Shown here one piece after another: positions 43,866-53,575 of a stretch of 64,000 nt of DNA. Where the stretch lies: NCBI GenBank assembly GCA_963766935.1, contig CAVYBY010000007.1:62001-126000 (forward strand), read 5' to 3'. The position numbers and the translations under genes were made by a program. Position 1 is the first letter of the stretch. Each line of letters opens with the position of its first letter. Source of the stretch: CAVYBY01 sp963766935. GTDB lineage: Bacteria > Actinomycetota > UBA4738 > HRBIN12. The notes beneath the pieces are model-generated. The model saw nothing but the letters and a program-made list of their open reading frames with translations. It was not told the DNA's origin and did not search any database.

Positions 43866-44951
43866 TCAGGGACCGGCGACGCGCGCGATCCAGCGGTCCG
43901 GGTCGGCGATCTCGTCGACGGAGGGGAGGTGCTCCGGCCGGTCCCAGATGAGGTTGAAACCGGCCATCCCGATCCGGCCCACGACCCCGCGGACGAACAC
44001 CTCTCCCTGGTGGTACTGGCGGATCTTCTGCTCGAAGCCGACGGCGCGCTGAACCGCACCCTTGAGGCCCGCCGGGTGCCGGCGAGCGTCGAGCGCCGCG
44101 TGCATCCGGTCGACGCCCTCTACCTGCTCGGCGGCGACCCCGTTCATCACGAACGAGGCGTGGCCCTCGAGCAGCGACATCGCCCCTTGCATCGACAGGA
44201 CGATCTCTCGTTGCTCGTCGTTGAGCAGCAGGCCGAGTGGGCCCAGGTCGTACCCCTCGACGCGGCCGGCACGAGCCCGGTCGACCGCCCGGCGAAGCTG
44301 ATCGAGCAGATCGTGGGCATCGAGGCTGACCGTCGCCAGATAGCGGTTCAGCATCTCCCTGATCGACGTGGCGAGCCACGGGGCCGCGTCGAACTGCACG
44401 CGGTGCGTTACTTCGTGCAGGGCGATCCAGAGACGAAACGCCTCGGGATCGAGCTGAAAACGGCGTTCCATCTGCGCCACGTTGGGACCCACGAAGTAGA
44501 GCAGGCCCCCGTCGTCGGCGGGCAGGAAGACGTCGTACTGACCGAGCACGCGCTTGGCCGCGTACCCGAGCAGCGCGCCGGCCTGGGCCCCCATCGATTT
44601 CCGCCGCACGGCTCCGCGCCGGCCGTTGGCCGCAAGGACGCGCTCGGCAAGCGGTTCGATCGCGCGCTGCAGCCCCGCGCAGTTGGCCCGCATCCACTCG
44701 GTCCGGCCCATCACCCACGGACGGGACGAGAATCCCCGCACGGACAGACCGGTGAACCCGGCGATCAGCTCCTCGGCGCGAGGGACCAGGCGAGCGAAGT
44801 CCTCGCGCATGGCGCGGCGCTCGGCGGCCGCAACCGGCTCACCGGGCCCGGCGACCAACCGGCCCACCCGAAGCGCGGTGTCCCAATCGGCGAGGCGGGT
44901 AGCCCGCGAACCCATGGACCAATCGACATGGGTCGCCCCCTTGGCATCCAC
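43866..44951 (-). CDS. Zinc-dependent metalloprotease of the DUF2342 family
   Basis: A 361-residue protein with the zinc-binding HEVTHRVQF (HExxH, about residue 180) and a downstream EGHASFVMN that may supply further ligands. It is the family sometimes labelled F420-biosynthesis associated or zincin-like; the true role is not established. Homologues stand upstream of tilS in Mycobacterium and others. The start is GTG, 2 bases after the stop of the Ala-rich membrane gene. No signal peptide or membrane helix is seen. Confidence 0.85.
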   Translation of the reverse strand: MDAKGATHVDWSMGSRATRLADWDTALRVGRLVAGPGEPVAAAERRAMREDFARLVPRAEELIAGFTGLSVRGFSSRPWVMGRTEWMRANCAGLQRAIEPLAERVLAANGRRGAVRRKSMGAQAGALLGYAAKRVLGQYDVFLPADDGGLLYFVGPNVAQMERRFQLDPEAFRLWIALHEVTHRVQFDAAPWLATSIREMLNRYLATVSLDAHDLLDQLRRAVDRARAGRVEGYDLGPLGLLLNDEQREIVLSMQGAMSLLEGHASFVMNGVAAEQVEGVDRMHAALDARRHPAGLKGAVQRAVGFEQKIRQYHQGEVFVRGVVGRIGMAGFNLIWDRPEHLPSVDEIADPDRWIARVAGP

Positions 44952-44953
44952 CC

Positions 44954-45640
44954 CTAGGCGCCGCCCTCAGCCTTCTTGCGGGCGGCGATCATGCCCGCCC
45001 GGCGGGCCCGGCCCTCTGCGATGCGGCGGTCGGTGCCCTGGTCGATCATCTCTTTCAGCGTCTGCTCGTAGACCGCCTGGTCCATCGTGACCTCGACGTG
45101 CTCCGCGGCAGGCGCGGCCGGGGCGGGTGCGGCGGCCGGGGCAGGTGCGGCGGGTGCGGCGGCCGGGGCAGGTGCGGCGGGTGCGGCAGCGGCCGGACCG
45201 GCGATGACGGGAGCCGCAGCGACGGGAGCCGCAGCGACGGCGACGGGTGCCGCAGCGACGGCCACACCCGCGGGGACCGGCGGCGCCACGACGACCGGCG
45301 CGGCCTGGGACAGGTCGACGGATCGGCGCGGCGGCTCCTTGCCGGGCAGGACGCGATCGGCGCGGACGACGTTCAGGTTCTCCTCGTCGCTCGAGAAGCG
45401 CGACGCATACCGCAGATACGTGACGACGATCCCGACCACCGCCAAGCCCGACAGAACGGTCAGCAGCCAGGCCATGCCCCAGGTCCACTCGCCCGTGTTC
45501 TTCTCCGGCACGACGGAGGGGTCGACCGAGACCTGAGCTACCGCGACGGCGGTGGTGGTGACGATGAGGAGCGTGGTGGCCGCGAGCACGGCAACGACCC
45601 GACCAAGAACCCCAGCGGCCTGCTTCATCTCGAACGCCAT
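44954..45640 (-). CDS. Ala/Pro-rich membrane-anchored protein
   Basis: A 228-residue protein not recognised as a known family. A first hydrophobic segment (VVAVLAATTLLIVTTTAVAVAQ, residues about 15-37, probably a signal peptide) and a second (WLLTVLSGLAVVGIVVTYL) place a short loop outside. A long Ala/Pro/Val low-complexity stretch (residues about 112-178) follows, then a charged helix (EQTLKEMIDQGTDRRIAEGR) in the cytosol. The start is ATG 45640. It lies just before the zincin gene and after tRNA-Thr(CGT). The low-complexity part may act as a flexible spacer. Confidence 0.7.
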   Translation of the reverse strand: MAFEMKQAAGVLGRVVAVLAATTLLIVTTTAVAVAQVSVDPSVVPEKNTGEWTWGMAWLLTVLSGLAVVGIVVTYLRYASRFSSDEENLNVVRADRVLPGKEPPRRSVDLSQAAPVVVAPPVPAGVAVAAAPVAVAAAPVAAAPVIAGPAAAAPAAPAPAAAPAAPAPAAAPAPAAPAAEHVEVTMDQAVYEQTLKEMIDQGTDRRIAEGRARRAGMIAARKKAEGGA

Positions 45641-45689
45641 CCTAGCAACGAGCCTTTCAGGATTCTTTGGGCAGTCCCGAGAAGCGACG

Positions 45690-45763
45690 AGCCGGAGAGG
45701 GGATTCGAACCCCTGACCTACCACTTACGAGGCGGTTGCTCTACCTGACTGAGCTACTCCGGC
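45690..45763 (-). tRNA. tRNA-Thr (anticodon CGT)
   Basis: Cloverleaf complete: acceptor GCCGGAG/CTCCGGC, D-stem GCTC/GAGC, anticodon stem ACCGC/GTGGT with loop CTCGTAA, T-stem AGGGG/CCCCT with TTCGAAT. The anticodon CGT reads ACG. T discriminator, no encoded CCA. It ends 49 bases before the Ala-rich membrane gene on the same strand. Confidence 0.97.
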
Positions 45764-45913
45764 GACGGCGCGGCCGAGTCTACCAATGCCCCTTCACCTC
45801 CCTTGCCCGGCGAAGCGGGGGTGCTGGCATCCTCCGCGTGGTTCGCCCGCCCACTCCGGGACGTTCGCGTTCTCCACCTGTCGCAAGGCCGCGCGAGCCG
45901 CCATGATTGACCA

Positions 45914-48007
<2,094 letters not shown>

Positions 48008-48009
48008 CC

Positions 48010-48210
48010 TCAGCGCTCGGGCAGGTCGACGTCCCCGCCCCGCGCGGTGAGCGAAGTCGGCTCGGCCGGTGGGGCAGACGCGCCGCCCTTCTTGACCGAG
48101 CGCATGACGACCTTCTCGAGCACGAAGGCGATGACGCCCATCACGAGCCCGACGAGCCAGCGTTCGAAGCGCCGGAAGACGTTCTTCGGGCGCCGGCGCT
48201 GCGGGCGCAT
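48010..48210 (-). CDS. Small single-pass membrane protein
   Basis: A 66-residue protein: basic N-terminus (MRPQRRRPKNVFRRFERW), one hydrophobic helix (LVGLVMGVIAFVLEKVV), then a polar tail with a Gly/Asp-rich end. Not a recognised family. It begins 2 bases after the stop of the upstream multipass membrane gene, so it is probably the last gene of the receiver-cyclase transcript. It converges on the USP-ABC1 gene with 2 bases between the stops. Confidence 0.6.
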   Translation of the reverse strand: MRPQRRRPKNVFRRFERWLVGLVMGVIAFVLEKVVMRSVKKGGASAPPAEPTSLTARGGDVDLPER

Positions 48211-48212
48211 GC

Positions 48213-48956
48213 CTACGCCTCCGCCGGAACCGGGACGAGACGCAGGAGCATGGCCACGGCAACCGCCCAGGCGATCGCCACCCAGGCCCACGCGACATCG
48301 GGCGCACTGGGCGCGTCCTGAAACGCGATCGAGAAGACGCCGCCGAGCACGGCCGCTCCGGCGGCGAGCAACGCGACCAGCCGCCAGCCGGGTGTGCGGA
48401 GCGACGCGGCGACCAGGACCATCGGAACGATGAGCGCCGCCACCGCCATCCCGCCGTAGTGGTGCGCCTCCGAGTGGATGTCGTGGGCCGTTCGTTGCAG
48501 CTGGCCCTGCGTCAACGCATACGCGAGCGTCGGGACGAGCGCGATCGCTCCCAGCAACAGGAGCCGCAGATCCAGCGTGCGGGTGGCCGCGCTTCGCTCG
48601 CGGCTGAGGAGCACGAGCACCACGGCGAGCACGACCGGAACGAACCAGAGACCGGCAAACAGGTCGCCGGCGATCAACCCGCCGACGAGCGAACCGGCAC
48701 CGGCAGCGCAGACACCGGCGAGCGCTCCGGTCGTCGCAGGCCACCGGGCGCAGACGAGGAGCAGAATGCCGAGCAGCAAGAACCCGACCCCACCCGCCGT
48801 GTTGTGGAAGCGATGGGCCTTTCCGGCGGGGTCTGAGGAAAACAGCGCGGTGGCCATGGTCACGAGGGTGATCAGCAGGGCGACGGCCCCGAACAATCCG
48901 GCCACGATCCGGTATGCGCGATCGCGGCCGGGCACGTGAACGGATCCCTCCGTCAC
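48213..48956 (-). CDS. Multipass membrane protein, unrecognised
   Basis: A 247-residue protein with about eight hydrophobic helices (for example YRIVAGLFGAVALLITLVTM, GFLLLGILLLVCARW, LWFVPVVLAVVLVLL, AWAWVAIAWAVAVAMLLRLV). A His-rich loop (HDIHSEAHHYGG) lies between helices. No family was recognised. The GTG start overlaps the stop of the receiver-cyclase gene as GTGA, so the two products are translated together. A GTG 21 bases inside, with GGAGGG upstream, is an alternative start. It may be a membrane partner of the cyclase. Confidence 0.65.
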   Translation of the reverse strand: MTEGSVHVPGRDRAYRIVAGLFGAVALLITLVTMATALFSSDPAGKAHRFHNTAGGVGFLLLGILLLVCARWPATTGALAGVCAAGAGSLVGGLIAGDLFAGLWFVPVVLAVVLVLLSRERSAATRTLDLRLLLLGAIALVPTLAYALTQGQLQRTAHDIHSEAHHYGGMAVAALIVPMVLVAASLRTPGWRLVALLAAGAAVLGGVFSIAFQDAPSAPDVAWAWVAIAWAVAVAMLLRLVPVPAEA

Positions 48957-50251
48957 GGAACTCCGTCCGCCGCCAGGTCCACCAAGATCCGATAGACCTC
49001 GACCGGCTCCTCGCGACCCTTGACCTGCCGCGGGCCGATGGACTCGCATGCGATCTCCGGCGCCGCGGCGATGGTCGAGGCCGAGGCGACGATCTCGCCG
49101 CCGGCCGCCTCCGACTGAAGGCGCTGGGCGATGTTCACCGCGTCGCCGACGACCGTGTACTCGAGGCGTCCGCCGCCGCCAAGCGTGCCGGCGATCACGA
49201 TGCCGGTGTTGACCCCGATGCCGATCCCCAGCTCGGAGACGTCGGCGTCCCACCCCTCCGCGTTGAGCTCCGCCTGGCGTCGCTGCATCTCGAGCGCGCA
49301 CCGCAGCGCGCGGTCCGCGTGGTCGGCCAACGGCTCGGGGGCTCCGAAGATGGCCATGACGGCGTCACCCTGGAACTTGTCGATCGTGCCGCCCTGCGCC
49401 AGCACCACCTCGGCCATGGCGGAGAGGTGGCGACCGACCACCGCGGCCACGTCCCGCGTGGCGAGCCGCTCGGCGAGCGTCGAGAACCCGCGGATGTCGG
49501 AGAACAGGACCGAGACCTCGACCTCCTGCGGCTCGATCGGGGAGTCCGGCTGCGCGGCCAGCCGCTCGGCCAGCTGCTGCGGGACGAACTCGGCGAGCGT
49601 CCTTCTCGACGCGGCCTGCTCGATCACAGCCGCGTGCAGACGCTTGAACTCGTCGACCAGGCCCGCGCCGCCCCCGCCGCCGGCCATCTTGCGGAACAGC
49701 CCGGTCACCTGCTTGTCCACCGACTCCGGCGTGGTTCCGAGCGCCTCGGCGATCTCGGCGTAGCCGAGGCCCTTCGCCATCATGTCGAGCAGCTCGCGCT
49801 CGCCGCTCGCCGTCTCGCCGCGGCCGGAGAGCCGCTCGGCGATAGATGGGTCGACGACGCTTCCGCCCCGGTGCACCTCGCGGATCGCCCGGACCAGCTC
49901 GTCGCCCTGCGCGATCCGGTCCTTGAGCAGGTACGCGAGGCCGCTCTGGCCCTTGCCGAGCAGGGCGATCGCGTACTCCTCGTCGTCGTGCGCGGACAGG
50001 ACGACCACCCCCGTGTCGGGATGGCGGTCCCGGATCGCGTGGGCGCAGTCGATGCCTTCCAACTGGAAGGTGGGCGGCATCTTGATGTCCGTGACGACGA
50101 CATCGGGCACGTGCTCGGCGGCCGCCTCGAGCAGGGACGGGGCGTCCGTAGCGACCCCGACGACGTCGACGTCGTCGTAGCTGTCGAGCAGCGCCCGGAC
50201 GCCCTCGCGCACGAGCACGTTGTCCTCGCCCAGCACCACCTTGATCGTCAT
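48953..50251 (-). CDS. Response regulator with class III adenylate cyclase output
   Basis: A 432-residue protein. It has an N-terminal receiver (acceptor Asp55 in VVVTDIKMP), a degenerate LuxR-like helix region (SGERELLDMMAKGLGYAEIAEALG, about residues 150-190), and a class III cyclase domain with metal-binding FSDIRGFS and FQGDAVMAIFG, Lys in IDKFQGD, and VVGDAVNIAQRLQ. All adenylate-cyclase residues are in place, so phosphorylation could control cAMP output. It is divergent from a NarL-type regulator 26 bases away and faces the sensor-kinase array. ATG supported by GAGAGG 7 bases upstream. Confidence 0.92.
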   Translation of the reverse strand: MTIKVVLGEDNVLVREGVRALLDSYDDVDVVGVATDAPSLLEAAAEHVPDVVVTDIKMPPTFQLEGIDCAHAIRDRHPDTGVVVLSAHDDEEYAIALLGKGQSGLAYLLKDRIAQGDELVRAIREVHRGGSVVDPSIAERLSGRGETASGERELLDMMAKGLGYAEIAEALGTTPESVDKQVTGLFRKMAGGGGGAGLVDEFKRLHAAVIEQAASRRTLAEFVPQQLAERLAAQPDSPIEPQEVEVSVLFSDIRGFSTLAERLATRDVAAVVGRHLSAMAEVVLAQGGTIDKFQGDAVMAIFGAPEPLADHADRALRCALEMQRRQAELNAEGWDADVSELGIGIGVNTGIVIAGTLGGGGRLEYTVVGDAVNIAQRLQSEAAGGEIVASASTIAAAPEIACESIGPRQVKGREEPVEVYRILVDLAADGVP

Positions 50252-50277
50252 GCCGCAACCTCTCGAAGGAACCGCGC

Positions 50278-50958
50278 GTGTACCATCCGCGCATGTTGCG
50301 GGTGGTATTTGCCGAGGATAACTATCTCGTGCGTGAAGGGACGACCGCCTTGATGGCGGAGATCCCCGAGATCGAGATCGTCGGCACGGCGGCCACCAAG
50401 GACGACCTGCTGGCCGAGGTCGAGCGGCTGAGCCCGGACGTCGTGCTCACGGACATCCGGATGCCGCCGACGAACACCAGCGAGGGCATCGAGGCGGCGC
50501 GCGAGATCAGGACGCGCTATCCGGAGATCGGCGTGGTGGTGCTGAGTCAGTTCGCCGACGAGGAGTACGCGTACGACCTGCTCAAGGACGGAGCCGCCGG
50601 TCTCGGATACCTGCTGAAGGAGCGGGTCGCCGACGTCGAGGAGGTCGTCCGCGCGCTGACCACGGTGGCCAAGGGCGGCAGCGTCCTGGACCCGAAGGTC
50701 GTCGAGTCCCTCGTCGCGGCGAAAGACCGCATGGCGCACTCGCCGCTCGCAACCCTCACCGACCGAGAGCGCGAGGTCCTCGCCCACATGGCCCAGGGGC
50801 AGAACAACTCGGCGATCGCCAAGTCGCTGTTCCTGACCGAGCGCGCCGTCGAGAAGCACATCAACTCCCTGTTCCACAAGCTCGACCTCACGGAAGAGCC
50901 CGACGTCCACCGCCGTGTCATGGCGGTGCTGGCGTTCCTCCGCGAACACGACGTCTGA
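50278..50958 (+). CDS. NarL/LuxR-family response regulator
   Basis: A 226-residue DNA-binding response regulator. The receiver domain has the acidic pair in FAEDNYLVREG, acceptor Asp59 in VVLTDIRMPP and Lys in YLLKERV. The C-terminal LuxR HTH reads LTDREREVLAHMAQGQNNSAIAKSLFLTERAVEKH. The start is GTG 50278, chosen because GAAGGA lies 7 bases upstream; ATG 50293 lacks a ribosome site. It is the natural partner of the HisKA_3 kinases encoded just downstream, and its receiver is closest in wording to that of the divergent cyclase. Confidence 0.93.
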   Translation: MYHPRMLRVVFAEDNYLVREGTTALMAEIPEIEIVGTAATKDDLLAEVERLSPDVVLTDIRMPPTNTSEGIEAAREIRTRYPEIGVVVLSQFADEEYAYDLLKDGAAGLGYLLKERVADVEEVVRALTTVAKGGSVLDPKVVESLVAAKDRMAHSPLATLTDREREVLAHMAQGQNNSAIAKSLFLTERAVEKHINSLFHKLDLTEEPDVHRRVMAVLAFLREHDV

Positions 50959-50968
50959 TCGCACCTGA

Positions 50969-51376
50969 TCACTGAGCCCTGCGCGTGTCGACGATGAACA
51001 CGCTGCACGGCGAGTGACGCAGGACGATGTTCGGCAAGCTGTCGCGAACCCGCCAACGGCTGCCCCGGGCGCCGCGGTTGCCGATCACGATCGTCTCGGC
51101 CTGCTCCTCGGCCGCCACCTCGCAGATCCGCTCGGCGACGTCGCCCGCCTCGACCCGTGTCCGAGTCGCGACGTCCGGGAACCGAGAGGGCATGCGGGCG
51201 AGGTAGCCGGCCGGATCGGCGGCCCGGTCCGGGTCCACGACCGACGCCAGCTCCCCCTCCGGCCGTACGTAGAGCACCAGCAGCTCGGCCCCACGGTCTC
51301 GCGCCAGCCGTGCCGCGTCCTCGACCGCCAGATCGGCGGCCGCCGAGGTGTCCGTTCCCACAAGGATCATTCGCAT
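50969..51376 (-). CDS. Universal stress protein (UspA-like)
   Basis: A 135-residue single USP domain. It opens MRMILVGTDTSAAADLAVEDA and has the nucleotide-site run VIGNRGARGSRWRV, which departs a little from the consensus GxxGxxxxxxxxGS. Stand-alone USPs help stress survival, often by binding ATP. It converges on the response-regulator gene with 10 bases between and is divergent from the sensor-kinase array. The start was set at MRMILVGTD; the longer frame is Arg-rich and not part of the family. Confidence 0.88.
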   Translation of the reverse strand: MRMILVGTDTSAAADLAVEDAARLARDRGAELLVLYVRPEGELASVVDPDRAADPAGYLARMPSRFPDVATRTRVEAGDVAERICEVAAEEQAETIVIGNRGARGSRWRVRDSLPNIVLRHSPCSVFIVDTRRAQ

Positions 51377-51547
51377 CGTCTTCCTCCTTCGTGACCGGAG
51401 GCTAGGCCGGCGGCCCGACCGGCACCATCCGGCCGCCACCACGGTCCCGGGTGCGGTGACACCACCCCCGGCGGCGAAGGTCGCACGCCCGCGAAGGGTG
51501 GAGCGCACACCATCGCCCCGGGCGGCTCCGCGAGCGACAATCCGTTG

Positions 51548-53575
51548 GTGAACGAGAAAGCGCTCGCGCAGGAGAGGCCGGCCCCGTCACCGGTGGGCGG
51601 GCGCGGCTGGGCGCCGCTGGCCGTCGCGGCGGTGGTTGCCGTCTGCATCATGGCGCTGGGGTGGCGCGACCAGGGCGTGAGCGCGCTGCTGATCCTGGCA
51701 CCCGCGGCGATAGGGGCACTCATCGTCGTCCGGACCGGAAACCGGATCGGCCGGCTCTTCGAGCTGGTGACGGCCGTGGGACTCCTGGAGGCGGGGGCTC
51801 AGGCCTACCTGTTCCTCTCGCTCGGCCACGACCTGCCGGGCGTGCGTACGGCCGCGCTCGCAATGACGATCGCGCCGCTTCCGGTGGTCGCCGCCTTCGC
51901 GTTCATCCTTCTGTGGTTTCCGACCGGGCGGACGGCCTCCCGTCGCTGGCACGCCGTCTCGTGGATCCTCGTCGGCTCGAGCGCCACGCTCGTCGCCGGC
52001 ATCGCGATGCAAACAACCGCTCTCGGCGCGAACAACCGACCCGGCCTCACGAGCCCGCTCGGGGTCGCGGCGCTGCACGGATTGTCCCGAGGCCTCATTC
52101 TCGCCGGCGGCTGGGCGTTGTTCCTCGGCGCCCTGGCCTCCGTCGCAGCGCCGTTCGCGAGGATCCGGGGAGCCGGTCCGGAGGAGCGCCTGCAGCTCCG
52201 ATGGCTGGCCACCGCCGGCGGGCTGGCCGTGGCATGTTTCGCGATCTCCGGGGTGGCCCAGCTCGGCCTGCCCGCCTGGATCGGGGACATCGGGTGGTTC
52301 GGCTTCATCGTCTCTCTCGTCGTCGGCGTCCCGGGTGCGGTCGCCGTCGCGATCCTGCGGTACCGCCTGTACGACCTCGACCTCGTGGTGCGCCGGACGG
52401 TGGTCGTCGGGCTCGCCGCGGCGTTCATCGGCCTCGTCTACGCGATCGTGGTCGGTCTCGGCTCTCGGCTGTTCGACTCGTCCGCGGCATCGTTCGTCGC
52501 GGCCGTCGTCCTCGCGGTGGGGTTCCAGCCGGCGCGCGACCGGGCCAGGAACGTCGCGGACCGCATCGTCTTCGGCAAGCGCGCCACGCCCTACGAGGTC
52601 CTCGCGGACTTCTCCGGACGCGTGGGCGGTGCCTACACGACCGACGACGTCCTCGAACGGATGGCCCAGGTGCTGGCCGAGGGGACGGGCGCCGTCGCCG
52701 CCACGGTCTGGACGCTCTCGGGCTCCGAGCTGCTGCCGGCGGCGACGTGGCCGGCCGGCGCCGAGGCGCCCGCCGACCCACCGACGGACGCGGTCGAGGT
52801 ACGGCATCGCGGCGAGCATCTCGGCGCGCTCTCCGTGCTCATGCCGCCGTCCGAGCCGATGAACCCGGCGACCGCGAAGCTCGTCGCCGACCTGGCGGCC
52901 CAGGCCGGGCCGGTCCTTCGCAACGTCGGGCTCGTCGATGAGCTCCGGGCTTCACGACAGCGGATCGTGGCCGCCCAGGACGAGGAGCGGCGCAAGCTCG
53001 AGCGGGACATCCACGACGGCGCCCAGCAGCAGCTCGTGGCGCTGGCCGTCAAGCTCCGTCTTCTGGAGCAGATCGTCCCGCGAGACCCGGCGAAGGCCGC
53101 CTCGATGGCGTCGCAACTGCAGACCGAGGCGACCGAGGCGCTCGAGACGCTCCGGGACCTCGCGCACGGGATCTACCCTCCGCTTCTCGCCGACCGAGGG
53201 CTCGCCACGGCGCTCGAGGCACAGGCGCGAAAGAGCGTCGTACCCACGGCGGTCGCGGCCGATCGGGTCGGCCGTTACGGACCGGAGGTCGAGGCGGCCG
53301 TCTACTTCTCCGTCATGGAGGCGCTGCAAAACGTCGGCAAGTACGCGGCCGCGTCGTCGGTCACGGTGCACCTCGAACAGACCAACGGCGTGCTGCGGTT
53401 CGACGTCGCCGACGACGGACGAGGCTTCGACGCCGCGACGACGGCGCGCGGCAGCGGCCTCCAGGGGATGAACGACCGCCTGGCCGCGGTCGGCGGCAAG
53501 GTCTCCGTCAGCAGCGCGGTCGGAGCCGGCACCCACGTCACCGGTTCGGTGCCGGTGGGAGGAACCCTCAGTTGA
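51548..53575 (+). CDS. Sensor histidine kinase 1 of the five-kinase array
   Basis: A 675-residue membrane kinase. About eight helices fill residues 25-300, then the linker ILRYRLYDLDLV (about 268) and FGKRATPYEVL (about 343), a GAF domain (about 345-470), a HisKA_3 helix with His489 in ERDIHDGAQQQLVAL, and a HATPase_c domain with Asn595 in EALQNVGKYA and DDGRGFD. All catalytic residues are present. The start is GTG 51548, with no clear ribosome site. It is transcribed from a 171-base gap shared with a divergent USP gene and is translationally coupled to kinase 2 by a TTGA overlap. Confidence 0.92.
   Translation: MNEKALAQERPAPSPVGGRGWAPLAVAAVVAVCIMALGWRDQGVSALLILAPAAIGALIVVRTGNRIGRLFELVTAVGLLEAGAQAYLFLSLGHDLPGVRTAALAMTIAPLPVVAAFAFILLWFPTGRTASRRWHAVSWILVGSSATLVAGIAMQTTALGANNRPGLTSPLGVAALHGLSRGLILAGGWALFLGALASVAAPFARIRGAGPEERLQLRWLATAGGLAVACFAISGVAQLGLPAWIGDIGWFGFIVSLVVGVPGAVAVAILRYRLYDLDLVVRRTVVVGLAAAFIGLVYAIVVGLGSRLFDSSAASFVAAVVLAVGFQPARDRARNVADRIVFGKRATPYEVLADFSGRVGGAYTTDDVLERMAQVLAEGTGAVAATVWTLSGSELLPAATWPAGAEAPADPPTDAVEVRHRGEHLGALSVLMPPSEPMNPATAKLVADLAAQAGPVLRNVGLVDELRASRQRIVAAQDEERRKLERDIHDGAQQQLVALAVKLRLLEQIVPRDPAKAASMASQLQTEATEALETLRDLAHGIYPPLLADRGLATALEAQARKSVVPTAVAADRVGRYGPEVEAAVYFSVMEALQNVGKYAAASSVTVHLEQTNGVLRFDVADDGRGFDAATTARGSGLQGMNDRLAAVGGKVSVSSAVGAGTHVTGSVPVGGTLS

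Noticed and set aside
45055..45300. GC-rich low-complexity repeats read as a DNA repeat element
   Set aside because: They encode the Ala/Pro-rich linker of the membrane protein in its proper frame; no mobile-element or structural repeat features.
45098..45748. Gly/Arg-rich plus-strand ORFs opposite the Ala-rich membrane gene
   Set aside because: Low-complexity shadows of the Ala/Pro linker in other frames; no start signals.
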